Shown here one piece after another: positions 32,440-41,735 of a DNA stretch of 64,000 nt. Below the pieces are notes generated by a model. It did no database searches and was not told the DNA's origin. It was given only the letters and a program-made list of their open reading frames with translations. The first letter of the stretch is position 1; every line of letters begins with the position of its first letter. The stretch covers positions 62,001-126,000 of the forward strand of contig CALUFM010000001.1 in NCBI GenBank assembly GCA_944319935.1, given 5' to 3'. The DNA is from an uncultured Prevotella sp. Its GTDB lineage: Bacteria > Bacteroidota > Bacteroidia > Bacteroidales > Bacteroidaceae. Both the position numbers and the translations under genes were made by a program.

Positions 32440-33654
32440 TTAAGGTATCAGCAAAGAGCTGTCACCGTAACTCAAGAAACGGAAGTCGTGAGCCAAGGCG
32501 TAATCGTAAATTTTCCGCCAGTCGCCATGCACAAACGCGCTGACAAGTAGCAACAAGGTGCTTTGTGGCTGATGGAAGTTTGTAACAAGCATCTTCACGA
32601 TTTTGTATTCATACCCAGGGGCGATGATTATCTGGGTACTGCCGTGTAGTGCGTTAAGACCGTTGCGGTCAAGGTAGTCAAGCACATTGCGCAACGCCTC
32701 GACGGGTGTCAGTGCCGGATGCGTATCATACGGTTCCCATTGGTCGATATGTAGCTGCTCCTCGGAGGCATCAGGGTTGTCAGCCAAACGTGCGCCGATG
32801 TAATACAGGCTTTCAAGCGTGCGTACGCTCGTCGTGCCAACGGCTATGGCGCAGGCATCATGGGCTATAAGACGTTCAAGCGTATTACGGCTCACGCATA
32901 TATATTCAGTGTGCATGGCATGACCGGCAATCTCGTCACTCTTAACAGGTTTGAACGTCCCGGCACCTACATGCAGCGTAAGTTCTTCACGCTCGATGCC
33001 ACTGGCGTCAATCGAATGAAGCACCTCGTCGGTGAAATGTAATCCTGCCGTTGGGGCTGCCACGCTACCCTTTATCTTTGAATACACTGTTTGATAAGTA
33101 ACCTTGTCGCTGTCTTGGGTCTCACGGTTGAGGTAAGGTGGTATAGGCAGTTCGCCCACACCTTCAAGGATGTCGGCAAAGGTGAGGCTTTCGCAATCCC
33201 ATGTAAAGTCGATAAGATGGCTTGTGCCTTGCTCGCCACGGCGTATAGCAGTCAAGGTGATGTCGTGTCCTTTGACTTGGAAAGTGCGTCTCAATGTTCC
33301 TTCTTTCCATTTCTTCAAGTTGCCGACCATGCACAGCCATGAACACGTGCCCTTTGCCTGGAACATCTGTTCGTAGTCTGCGGGAATGGCTGGTTCAAGC
33401 AGAAAAACTTCAATCAGTGCCCCTGTCTCTTTCCGGAAATGGATGCGTGCCTGTATTACCCGTGTATTGTTGAACACCATCAATGCCCCCTTTGGCAAAT
33501 AACTGGCAATATTGAAAAACATGTCATCGCCAACCTTGCCTTTGTTGTAAACAAGAAGCTTGCTGTGGTCACGCTGAGCCACAGGGAATTTGGCTATGCG
33601 TTCATCAGGCAATTCGTAATCAAAATCTTTTATGTGAATATGTTTTGTGTCCAT
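32440..33654 (-). CDS. queA: S-adenosylmethionine:tRNA ribosyltransferase-isomerase QueA
   Basis: QueA transfers and isomerises the ribosyl group of SAM onto preQ1 at tRNA position 34, the penultimate step of queuosine synthesis. The 404-residue protein has the family motifs RIAKFPVAQRDHSKLLVYN, FNNTRVIQARI, GSVAAPTAGLHFTDEVL and GTTSVRTLESLYYIG. The length is at the upper end for the family, which is usual in Bacteroidetes. It starts 12 bases after the PAP2 phosphatase gene, so it appears to be the last gene of the long moxR-bat transcript, although functionally unrelated to it. Confidence 0.96.
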   Translation of the reverse strand: MDTKHIHIKDFDYELPDERIAKFPVAQRDHSKLLVYNKGKVGDDMFFNIASYLPKGALMVFNNTRVIQARIHFRKETGALIEVFLLEPAIPADYEQMFQAKGTCSWLCMVGNLKKWKEGTLRRTFQVKGHDITLTAIRRGEQGTSHLIDFTWDCESLTFADILEGVGELPIPPYLNRETQDSDKVTYQTVYSKIKGSVAAPTAGLHFTDEVLHSIDASGIEREELTLHVGAGTFKPVKSDEIAGHAMHTEYICVSRNTLERLIAHDACAIAVGTTSVRTLESLYYIGARLADNPDASEEQLHIDQWEPYDTHPALTPVEALRNVLDYLDRNGLNALHGSTQIIIAPGYEYKIVKMLVTNFHQPQSTLLLLVSAFVHGDWRKIYDYALAHDFRFLSYGDSSLLIP

Positions 33655-33666
33655 AATTCCTATAAT

Positions 33667-34353
33667 CTAAAACAACAAGGACCTCATTACGGCGTAAAGC
33701 AACGTAAGGGTCAACACAAGTAGAACAATGTCAATGTCAACACGGTTGTACCCCGTGGTTGTATATTGGGAAGAAATATAATTGAAATCTGGATACATAC
33801 GCAAGTATGCCTTTATATAGACAAAATAAACAAACGCACCGACTATGCCGCCCCACAACAATCCGGCGAGAATGTCACCCGGATAATGAAGTCCAAGATA
33901 CATTCTTGTCCAGCAATTAACCAACGACCATGCAATCATGGCTGTCACGAACTTGCTGTTGCGTACAAGCAACGAAAAGAAAACAGCTATGCAGAAAGTG
34001 TTTGAAGCATGGGCGGAGAAAAATCCATATAAAGTGCCTCTCGTCCCGTTGACTACATCAACCGCATATTTGAGCAACGGGTCTTGGGATGGTCTGAAGC
34101 GTCCAACCATGGGCTTCATGATAAAATCAGCAAGTCCGTCAGAAAGAATGATGCATAGACATACGCAGCCAATGACAAGCATTATCTGCTTCATTGTCTC
34201 ACTGTTCTTAATGACAACGTAAAGCAACGACAGGTATAATGGTATCCATGTGAAGCCTGACGTAAGCGCAACAGCCAAATTATCAACATACAGAGATTCG
34301 CTGCCGTTGAAAAACGCAAGAAGAGTACGGTCTATGTCTACTAATGTTTGCAT
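33667..34353 (-). CDS. PAP2-family membrane phosphatase
   Basis: The 228-residue protein has about five membrane helices and the three phosphatase motifs: KPMVGRFRP (K-x6-RP), FFSAHASNTF (with SAH instead of the common SGH) and RMYLGLHYPGDILAG (R-x5-H-x3-D). Likely substrates are lipid phosphates such as undecaprenyl pyrophosphate or phosphatidic acid, at the outer face of the inner membrane. It lies 22 bases after the batD-batE gene and 12 bases before queA on the same strand. The family is secure; the substrate is not. Confidence 0.9.
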   Translation of the reverse strand: MQTLVDIDRTLLAFFNGSESLYVDNLAVALTSGFTWIPLYLSLLYVVIKNSETMKQIMLVIGCVCLCIILSDGLADFIMKPMVGRFRPSQDPLLKYAVDVVNGTRGTLYGFFSAHASNTFCIAVFFSLLVRNSKFVTAMIAWSLVNCWTRMYLGLHYPGDILAGLLWGGIVGAFVYFVYIKAYLRMYPDFNYISSQYTTTGYNRVDIDIVLLVLTLTLLYAVMRSLLF

Positions 34354-34375
34354 CAGCCGCTATATTAAATATAAA

Positions 34376-36955
34376 TCATATACGCTCAATTTGAGAACTC
34401 AAAATCCAGCCTTCACGTCCGTCGGCCAACTGTACCAGCTTCCAGTCTTTCATCGTGTCATCGATTATTTCCACACGGCTTCCTTCATGTATGATTGTTT
34501 GTTGTTCACCTCCTGCTACAGGGGTGTTCTTCAATGGTGCCGAAGGAGAGATGACAATGGCTCCCGTCCTGTTTGTCAACAATTGCTTTTGTTCGTATGC
34601 GAAAACATTGGCAAAGAAAAACAGCACAATGAAAGCTATCGCACCGTAAAAGCTTAGCTTACGGTATATCATTTTGCGCCTGAACAAATAAAACATAACG
34701 AGGATAAAGGCTATGACCATGCTGACAATGGCTGTCTTCGCCCATCCGTCAACACTTGTAAGGTTGACCAAAGACTTGTACCAAGTGACGAAAAACATCT
34801 CTGACCTTGGTGTTATCTTGTCGATTGTTTTCGAGCGTGCCATCTGCAAGTTAAACCTGATGTCATCATCTCCAGGCGACAACAGCAATGCACGTTCATA
34901 ATTCAATATGGCACGTGTGATGTTGTCAGTCCGGTAGTATGAATTTCCAAGATTGTAATATAATTCTACGCTTGCACCTTTTTTCAGCAATTCCTCATAG
35001 TCTTTTATTGCCTGTTGATAATTGCCTTTTTTATACTCGTCATCAGCGTTTTTCTTTGTTATCGCACCAGCAGACAAAGGGAAAAGCAATAAAGTGAGAC
35101 CTACAAACAATATGAAATGCGCTTTCTTCGAGTTCGTCTTCTTCATTCTGGTAAGTACATCTTCTATTTTTATTATTGCCGTCATCGCAGCCTCAAATGT
35201 CTGGTTCATATTGCCTTTGGTGTCGCCAGGGGCGTAACGATTGTATTCACATTCATCTACGGCTTGCAAGAACATTCCTATAGTTTCATTGTCAACACCT
35301 TTTCTTTCCAACATATCTGATATGTTATCCTTTGACAACTGCTCCACAGGAATGTCCAACTTGTCGCCGACATACCCCCACAAGGTTCTTAGAACTTCAT
35401 CATAGAACTTGTCTTGGTCATTCTTCAGCATCAACGTGTTTGCATGTTGCAAACGTTTGGTCGCAATGCGGTTGGCTCTCCTCACTTTCAACTGAGCTAC
35501 ATTGGCATTGGCGATGGCGCGTTTGCGGAATATCACCAATACAGCGACAAACACGATGGATAAAAGTGATAAAACAGTCCAATATGCAGCAGACGCATAA
35601 AAGATATTATGGATGTCTTGTATCTCGAAATCCCCCTCTTTTATAGGATGAATATCCTTGTTCTTCAAATCACTATAGTCGATTGCGGAGTTTGCGTTCC
35701 CGTCGCCTTTGGACACTTCCAGATTGAAAGATTGAGTTTTAATTGTCTTATAAGCATTTTTTGACACATCATAATAAACAAACTCTATGGCAGGAATTGT
35801 ATAACTGCCTTGGTTGCGTGGTACAGCCAAGAAATCATAAACCATATTGCCCTCCACGCCGCTTTGAGTCAACTTGGTTTTATCAGTTATTTTTGCATCG
35901 TATGTGTCAAAGTCTTTTGGAAACTTCACTACTGGTTGTTTCAATAATTTCAAGTTACCGACCCCACTGACTACAACCCTGACAGAAACAGGTTCGTTTG
36001 CTTTTATCTTATCTTTGTTTATCTGGGCACTTATGTTGAAAACACCCACTCCTCCCGAGAAATTATTGGGACGCTTAGGTAGAGGGTCTACCTGAATTGT
36101 CATTCCCGGGGCTTTTATGGAACGTTTTACTTCTATGTACCCTGACCCTCCATTGAAAAATGCCTCAAACGGATCAACGTTGCGGTTTTGTTGAACCACT
36201 GTTCCATTAAATGTTATACTTGGAATTTCCAATTTCCCCGTCATTTGTGGATACATGACATATTGGCTCCATGTAACGCAGCGATAAGGCCGTCCGTTCA
36301 CTCTTTCAATGTGGAAAGACTTCTGTTGTGGCAAGGGTATTTCCTGAATATGGAAACCCGTAAGGTCTGGCATTTTGCCTTCTAACTGAGTAAGGTCAAC
36401 CAACGTGTACACTTTATAAGTGAGCAAGATGGGTTCTTGCTCATGCACACGGCGCTTGTTGGCACTTACTTTTATAAACAAGTCACTTCCACTTATGGGA
36501 GTACCTGCTTCACGCATTCTGGGTTGGTCATTGGCTCCTTCATGCATTCTGGGAGCGCCGTTCCCATTATGATTGTTTCCTGAAACTTTTACCTTGGCTG
36601 TTTTAGATTTCAAACGCTTCCCATTTACGACAACGCTTGCTGAGGGAATCGTATAAGTTCCATTCTTTGTCGCACACAATATAAACGTATATGTCTTTGA
36701 TGAAGAACTACTTGTATGTCCGTTGGCCATTTGGTAACTTGACTGTTCAGATACATACGGTCCTGTTATGACCTCAAGTGCATCAGGCACGTTCCCGATA
36801 TGAAAATCTGACGCATTTCTTGTACTCACCGTGTAAGTAAGCCTGAAATTCTCACCAGTTGAAACATTGGACGGAACATTGACAACCAAGCTTTGGGCTT
36901 GACACAACATCACGCCTGACAATATAAGTTGCAAAATGAAAAAACACCTTTTCAT
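34376..36955 (-). CDS. batD: BatD-BatE in-frame fusion (aerotolerance operon)
   Basis: The 859-residue product joins two proteins that are usually separate. Residues 1-603 are BatD: signal peptide (MKRCFFILQLILSGVMLCQA), several immunoglobulin-like domains and a membrane helix near residue 470. Then, without a stop codon, comes a stretch that looks like the start of BatE: MKKTNSKKAHFILFVGLTLL, a second signal-type helix, followed by tetratricopeptide repeats (GNYQQAIKDYEELLKKG, VELYYNLGNSYYRTDNI), two membrane helices and a C-terminal SH3-like domain. The internal ATG at 35146 could still start a separate BatE of 256 residues. The start at 36955 is preferred over a GTG at 36982. Bat proteins act in the envelope and were linked to oxygen tolerance in Bacteroides fragilis. 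Confidence 0.85.
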   Translation of the reverse strand: MKRCFFILQLILSGVMLCQAQSLVVNVPSNVSTGENFRLTYTVSTRNASDFHIGNVPDALEVITGPYVSEQSSYQMANGHTSSSSSKTYTFILCATKNGTYTIPSASVVVNGKRLKSKTAKVKVSGNNHNGNGAPRMHEGANDQPRMREAGTPISGSDLFIKVSANKRRVHEQEPILLTYKVYTLVDLTQLEGKMPDLTGFHIQEIPLPQQKSFHIERVNGRPYRCVTWSQYVMYPQMTGKLEIPSITFNGTVVQQNRNVDPFEAFFNGGSGYIEVKRSIKAPGMTIQVDPLPKRPNNFSGGVGVFNISAQINKDKIKANEPVSVRVVVSGVGNLKLLKQPVVKFPKDFDTYDAKITDKTKLTQSGVEGNMVYDFLAVPRNQGSYTIPAIEFVYYDVSKNAYKTIKTQSFNLEVSKGDGNANSAIDYSDLKNKDIHPIKEGDFEIQDIHNIFYASAAYWTVLSLLSIVFVAVLVIFRKRAIANANVAQLKVRRANRIATKRLQHANTLMLKNDQDKFYDEVLRTLWGYVGDKLDIPVEQLSKDNISDMLERKGVDNETIGMFLQAVDECEYNRYAPGDTKGNMNQTFEAAMTAIIKIEDVLTRMKKTNSKKAHFILFVGLTLLLFPLSAGAITKKNADDEYKKGNYQQAIKDYEELLKKGASVELYYNLGNSYYRTDNITRAILNYERALLLSPGDDDIRFNLQMARSKTIDKITPRSEMFFVTWYKSLVNLTSVDGWAKTAIVSMVIAFILVMFYLFRRKMIYRKLSFYGAIAFIVLFFFANVFAYEQKQLLTNRTGAIVISPSAPLKNTPVAGGEQQTIIHEGSRVEIIDDTMKDWKLVQLADGREGWILSSQIERI

Positions 36956-36981
36956 ATTCAATATGCCATTTATTAAAAACA

Positions 36982-37662
36982 CTACCAGTCTTTGCCACTT
37001 TTACTGCGAGCCCCTTGCCTCTGCATCGCTCTCCTCATGCGTTGTTGCGTAGCTTTTTCATTTTGTATGGCCGCATTCAACAATTGCTCCGCATTGTCTT
37101 TGCTGATCTGTTCTTTCGGCTGCTGGTTGTTTTTATCCTTGTTTTTGTCTTTATTGTTATTAGAATCTTTATTTTCCTGTTGCTTCTTATTTTCTTTTTT
37201 ATTCTTATCGTCTTTTTTCTTGTTCTGCTTTTGCAGCCTTTTACACAAGGCCAGATTATACCGCGTTTCATTGTCATGCGGGTTATTCCGCAATGATTGT
37301 TGATAAGCCCTTATCGCATCACCATACATTTTATGGTTTTGGCAAACAACACCTATATTGTGATAAACACTGGCTAAACGCAGCTTGTTCTTTTCCAACT
37401 TTGCAGCTTGTTCATACTGTACAACTGCCGCAGAATCTTTGCTTTGCATCATCAAGGCGCACCCCAAGTTGTAAACAGCTTGCGGGTTCGAAGGGTTCTT
37501 TGCCACCGCTTTTCTGTACATGACTTCAGCTTTGTCATACTGTTGCTTGTAAAACAAACGATTCCCTTCACGTATCAACTGTCGGTCCGTCTGGGCGTTT
37601 GCAATTAATGTCAAGGCCAAAAACAGAGACATCAGAATATATCTTGCCATTTCAAACTTCAT
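36982..37662 (-). CDS. batC: BatC-like tetratricopeptide repeat protein
   Basis: The 226-residue protein starts with a signal peptide (MKFEMARYILMSLFLALTLIANA). Three tetratricopeptide repeats follow at about residues 25-150 (for example REGNRLFYKQQYDKAEVMYR and YNLGCALMMQSKDSAAVVQY). The C-terminal third is low-complexity, made almost only of Lys, Asn, Asp, Gln and Glu, ending in a basic segment. This is the usual shape of BatC in the Bacteroidales bat operon. The ATG at 37662 is preferred over a TTG at 37671; it lies 11 bases after batB. It probably acts as a periplasmic scaffold for the BatA/BatB complex. Confidence 0.87.
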   Translation of the reverse strand: MKFEMARYILMSLFLALTLIANAQTDRQLIREGNRLFYKQQYDKAEVMYRKAVAKNPSNPQAVYNLGCALMMQSKDSAAVVQYEQAAKLEKNKLRLASVYHNIGVVCQNHKMYGDAIRAYQQSLRNNPHDNETRYNLALCKRLQKQNKKKDDKNKKENKKQQENKDSNNNKDKNKDKNNQQPKEQISKDNAEQLLNAAIQNEKATQQRMRRAMQRQGARSKSGKDW

Positions 37663-37673
37663 TTGGTTCAACT

Positions 37674-38690
37674 TTATTTGAAAAGTTTTATTTTCTTGAA
37701 CAGAGGATTTTTGCCTTCAAGGACTATTGTCTCCAATATCAAAAGAAGCAATACCAATATGCCTACAGCCTGAAACTGCTCGTCATATTCACTGTAAACA
37801 ATATTCATGATGTCGCCTTTTTGCAGTTTTGCTATTTCGTTATCCAACTGTTTCTGGGCTATATTGTTGTTTTCAACATGAATGTACGCACCGCCGCCCG
37901 CTTCAGCTATCTGCTTGCACATGTCTTCATTCAATGCGGACATCACCTCTCGTCCTGTATTATCTTTCTTATACCCACCATTGTCTTCAGGTATCGGAGA
38001 ACCATTGGTTGAACCAACACCCAACACAAAAACTCTCATTCCGTCTTTCTTGGCTTTCTTAGCCGCTTCAATCGCGCCGCCTTCATGGTCTTCACCGTCA
38101 GTTATGACGATGATGGCACGACCGACTTTATCACGTTTCGTAAAACTTTTTGTACTCAAGTCTATGGCTTCTGCAAGATTAGTACCTTGCATGGCAATCA
38201 ATGACGGCTCGACATTCTGTAAAAACATTTTTGCAGAAACGTAGTCGCTCGTTATCGGCAACTGTACAAATGCGTCACCTGCAAAAACAACAAGTCCAAC
38301 CCTGTCATTTGTAAAATTATCAACAAGGTTTTCTATCATCATCTTGCTCTTCTCCAAACGCGATGGTGCGGCATCTTCTGCTTTCATCGAATTACTTATA
38401 TCCAATGCAATGATTACTTCAATGCCTCGCCTCTGCTCCTGACTTATTTTCATTCCAAGTTGCGGACGGGCCAGCATGACAACAACCAAAGCAAAAGCTG
38501 ACATCATAAGCCAAAACTTTACCTCACGCCTCGCGCTTGAGACATTGGGCATCAATTCTTTCAGCAATATTGGTTCACCAAATTTCTCAAGCTGCTTTTT
38601 TCTTTTACGCAATCCCAACAACCTGATAACAACCAAAGCCGGTATCAATATCAGGAAATATAGATATTCTGGATTTTCAAATCTAAACAT
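37674..38690 (-). CDS. batB: BatB, von Willebrand factor A domain membrane protein
   Basis: The 338-residue protein has membrane helices at the start (ILIPALVVIRLL and FALVVVMLA) and the end (VGILVLLLLILETIVL) around a periplasmic vWA domain. The metal-ion-dependent adhesion site is complete: DISNSMKAED near residue 90, a Thr in MQGTNLAEA and Asp in VITDGEDHEGG. BatA and BatB are paralogues that form a complex in B. fragilis. The start at 38690 (MFRFENPEYLYFLILIPA) is preferred over one 14 codons upstream, which would overlap batA. It lies 16 bases after batA. Confidence 0.92.
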   Translation of the reverse strand: MFRFENPEYLYFLILIPALVVIRLLGLRKRKKQLEKFGEPILLKELMPNVSSARREVKFWLMMSAFALVVVMLARPQLGMKISQEQRRGIEVIIALDISNSMKAEDAAPSRLEKSKMMIENLVDNFTNDRVGLVVFAGDAFVQLPITSDYVSAKMFLQNVEPSLIAMQGTNLAEAIDLSTKSFTKRDKVGRAIIVITDGEDHEGGAIEAAKKAKKDGMRVFVLGVGSTNGSPIPEDNGGYKKDNTGREVMSALNEDMCKQIAEAGGGAYIHVENNNIAQKQLDNEIAKLQKGDIMNIVYSEYDEQFQAVGILVLLLLILETIVLEGKNPLFKKIKLFK

Positions 38691-38706
38691 GAAACAAGTT
38701 TTTATT

Positions 38707-39705
38707 TTATGGGATACGACGGAATACCACAAGTCTGAGCAAGACCTCTAACAACATAGCTATAAATGCTGCCAAGACAAATGGTTGGAATGCGTCATAA
38801 CGTTTGGAAAACTTTTTGACATCCATTTTCGTCTTTTCCAATTTATCAATGTCTGCGTATATCTTCTTCAATTCAGCCGTATTAGTAGCACGATAAAAAT
38901 GTCCGTCTGCGGTAGAAACTATTTCCTCCAAAGTCTTGACGTCAACATCTGCCCGCATGTTTACATATTGTGTAGTTCCGCCAACTTGCACAGGATAAGG
39001 CGCAAGAGTCTTGCTTCCAATAGCAATCGTATAAACACGTATGCCAAACTTGCTTGCTATGCTGGCTGCGGTTAAAGGGGATATGTCACCCGTGTTGTTG
39101 CTTCCGTCAGTCAACAATATCACGACCTTGCTTTTAGCCTTACTGTCCTTGAGACGCCCTACGGCATTGGCCAATCCCATACCTATAGCGGTTCCATCCT
39201 CAATCAACCCTCTGGCTGCAATGTCGGTCCTTACATTTTGCAAAAGGTTTATCAACGACGCGTGGTCTGTAGTCATTGGGCATTGCGTAAAAGCCTCACC
39301 CGCAAAAATCGTAAGACCGATATTGTCGTCAGGCCGCCCGGAAATGAATTCAGAAGCTACGCTTTTAGCTGCCTCAATACGATTGGGCTTAAGGTCTTCC
39401 GCCAACATACTCGTAGAAACATCCATAGCCAACATGATGTCTATGCCTTCAACCGTGCGCTGCCCCCAGCTATTATGGGTTTGCGGCCTGGCCAACGCCA
39501 CGACTATCAAGACAAACGCAATGAGACGCAACAACATCGGCATTCCTATAAGACGTACACGCAGGCTTTTAGGCGCATACTGATAAGCGAACGTGTCGCT
39601 CATACGGATTGTCGGCTCGCTCTTTTTCCTATACAGCAAATACCAAATCAAGTAAGGTATCAGCAGCAACAGCAGCAAAAAATATTCTTTATTGACAAAC
39701 TCCAT
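38707..39705 (-). CDS. batA: BatA, von Willebrand factor A domain membrane protein
   Basis: The 332-residue protein begins MEFVNKEYFLLLLLLIPYLI, has a second helix near residue 60 (LIAFVLIVVALARPQ), a vWA domain with the metal site DVSTSMLAED, TAIGMGLA and LLTDGSNNTGD, and a C-terminal helix (PFVLAAFIAMLLEVLL). It is the partner of BatB. In B. fragilis loss of bat genes lowered tolerance to oxygen; the mechanism is not known. It lies 15 bases after the upstream BatD-like gene in a tight operon. Confidence 0.92.
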   Translation of the reverse strand: MEFVNKEYFLLLLLLIPYLIWYLLYRKKSEPTIRMSDTFAYQYAPKSLRVRLIGMPMLLRLIAFVLIVVALARPQTHNSWGQRTVEGIDIMLAMDVSTSMLAEDLKPNRIEAAKSVASEFISGRPDDNIGLTIFAGEAFTQCPMTTDHASLINLLQNVRTDIAARGLIEDGTAIGMGLANAVGRLKDSKAKSKVVILLTDGSNNTGDISPLTAASIASKFGIRVYTIAIGSKTLAPYPVQVGGTTQYVNMRADVDVKTLEEIVSTADGHFYRATNTAELKKIYADIDKLEKTKMDVKKFSKRYDAFQPFVLAAFIAMLLEVLLRLVVFRRIP

Positions 39706-39720
39706 AAGTTACGCCCCTCC

Positions 39721-40788
39721 TTACATCAGTAAACATACCTGATACACAACATACACAAGCAGTGCCGCACAAACGACCGAAAGGATTATTATCGACAATT
39801 TCAAAGACCAGCGTGAACGCATATTGCGTTTGTCGGTCTCGGTCAATTGCGGTTCAACACGTTCCACGGTCGGCTGGTTCTCTATCTTTGTCGTGTTTAT
39901 AAACTCAACGGCATTGACCAAGTTCGCGTCATTTTCATTGATGAGTGTAGAATATTTGGCAAACTTCACAAGGTCGGCTGTCGTGAAAAGCTCTTTCAAT
40001 TCATCAATCATCTTCTTGTCACCATCTTGCTGCAGACGGTCTATGATTTCAGAACTGGTCATTTCCATTGCGTTAAAGCCGAACCTTGCCTTGATATATT
40101 TTCTCAGCACATCGGTCAAGAGGGTGTAATACGCCTTCTGGTCTTCCGACACGGACATCCTGTCGTCCTTTATACGCTCGATTTCCTTCAACGCTTTCTG
40201 GTGCGGAGGTATTTTCTTTATTATGCGCACTTGCGCTATGACAGGCTTGTTCTCCTTCAAGCGTGTCCACAAATAATATGTCAACACACAGACAAGAACA
40301 AATATTACACTCAACCAGAACGCCTGTTCCCATTCGCTCCATAAAAAAGGATTATCTTGTACACCTTTCGGTGGATAGAATTTTTCAGGATGCAATGTAT
40401 CAACAGGCACGGTAAGAACTTTCAAAGCAAGGCTTTTGCTCTGGTATTCCTTGCCGTCCACCTTTACTTTCATTGGCGGAATATAATACAAATTCTCGTC
40501 AAAAGACGTCAGAGTGTATTTCCTTGTTATTCTTACCAGCCCGTTATCCAGCTTTGAGGTGTCAGCATTTGAACATTCAAGGACTTCAACCCCCGGGGTT
40601 ATATATTCTGACGGTTTAAACGAAGGCATCGTAACATGAGCCCCTTGCCCTGTCGTAACACTTAAAGTCAGCCCTGTCTGTTCGCCTATGAGTATTTGGA
40701 TGGAATCAATCTTTGATTCGACAAATACTTTAGCGGACGCGCATAAGACGCATGTTATGAGAGATATTATACAGATTATCCGTTTCAT
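39721..40788 (-). CDS. BatD-like membrane protein of the bat operon
   Basis: The 355-residue protein has a signal peptide (MKRIICIISLITCVLCASA), a BatD-like immunoglobulin-type domain (residues 20-130, with TLSVTTGQGAHVTMPSF), a membrane helix near residue 165 (FWLSVIFVLVCVLTYYLW), a cytoplasmic helical domain and a last helix at the end (IILSVVCAALLVYVVYQV). The cytoplasmic part resembles the corresponding part of BatD and the DUF4381 type of proteins. It is regularly found between the DUF58 gene and batA in Bacteroidales and has no settled name. It may place the vWA proteins in contact with the MoxR chaperone. Confidence 0.8.
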   Translation of the reverse strand: MKRIICIISLITCVLCASAKVFVESKIDSIQILIGEQTGLTLSVTTGQGAHVTMPSFKPSEYITPGVEVLECSNADTSKLDNGLVRITRKYTLTSFDENLYYIPPMKVKVDGKEYQSKSLALKVLTVPVDTLHPEKFYPPKGVQDNPFLWSEWEQAFWLSVIFVLVCVLTYYLWTRLKENKPVIAQVRIIKKIPPHQKALKEIERIKDDRMSVSEDQKAYYTLLTDVLRKYIKARFGFNAMEMTSSEIIDRLQQDGDKKMIDELKELFTTADLVKFAKYSTLINENDANLVNAVEFINTTKIENQPTVERVEPQLTETDKRNMRSRWSLKLSIIILSVVCAALLVYVVYQVCLLM

Positions 40789-40865
40789 TGTTCATGTTTG
40801 TTAAAAGAGCGAATAAGGTGGCACTCCTACACAGGCATCGCACCGTGATTAGGTTTTTGTTACCA

Positions 40866-41735
40866 TTAACTCCGCATGGCAAACAACTGCATCAAGGCTT
40901 TTACATAATCCTGGTCAGTGGCAATTGACACATTATCGACATTACTCTTGTTAAACACGTCCGTAAGCATCTTCTGCCTGTTCTCCCAGTAAGCGTGGTG
41001 AGCCTTACGAAGCCGCTTGTCGCTTGTGTCGATATACATTTCATGGCCCGTTTCCGCGTCAAGGACTTTCATCAAGCCTACATCCGGCAATGACACAGCC
41101 CGTGGGTCGTACACCTGTACAGCGACAACATCGTGCTTGCGGTTGCATATTGTCAGGGCATTCTCAAATTCATTCTTCACATAAAAATCACTCATGAGAA
41201 ATGCCGTGCATTTGCGTTTCAACACGCTTGTAAGAAATTCCACTGCCATCTTCACATCCGTCTTGCGGCTCTCCGGCTGGAAATCAAGCATTTCACGGAT
41301 TATGAACAAGATGTGTTTACGTCCCTTTTTCGGCGGAATATACTTTTCAATTCTGTCGGAAAAAAATATGACGCCTATCTTGTCATTGTTCTGTATGGCA
41401 CTGAAAGCAAGCGTTGCGGCAATCTCCGTAACAACATTCCTTTTTGTATCACGCTGTGTTCCCACATCCAACGAACCGCTGACGTCAATAAGCAGCATGA
41501 CCGTCAATTCACGTTCTTCCTCATACACCTTGACGTATGGTTTGTGGAAACGGGCTGAAACATTCCAGTCAATGTCACGGATGTCGTCGCCGTATTGATA
41601 TTCGCGCACCTCGCTGAACGCCATACCCCTGCCCTTGAATGCAGAATGATACTGCCCGGCAAAGATGTTGCTGCTCAACCCGCGAGCTTTAATCTCGATT
41701 TTCCTTACACGCTTTAATATGTCTTGGGTATCCAT
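40866..41735 (-). CDS. DUF58 domain protein
   Basis: The 289-residue cytosolic protein has the DUF58 core motif GMAFSEVREYQYGDDIRDID and a vWA-like fold with LLIDVSGSLDVG, in which the metal site is partly kept. It has no membrane helices. DUF58 proteins are constant partners of MoxR ATPases. The ATG at 41735 overlaps the moxR stop codon by one base (TGATG), so the two are translationally coupled; a TTG one codon upstream is unlikely. It is the second gene of the operon. The exact role is unknown. Confidence 0.9.
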   Translation of the reverse strand: MDTQDILKRVRKIEIKARGLSSNIFAGQYHSAFKGRGMAFSEVREYQYGDDIRDIDWNVSARFHKPYVKVYEEERELTVMLLIDVSGSLDVGTQRDTKRNVVTEIAATLAFSAIQNNDKIGVIFFSDRIEKYIPPKKGRKHILFIIREMLDFQPESRKTDVKMAVEFLTSVLKRKCTAFLMSDFYVKNEFENALTICNRKHDVVAVQVYDPRAVSLPDVGLMKVLDAETGHEMYIDTSDKRLRKAHHAYWENRQKMLTDVFNKSNVDNVSIATDQDYVKALMQLFAMRS

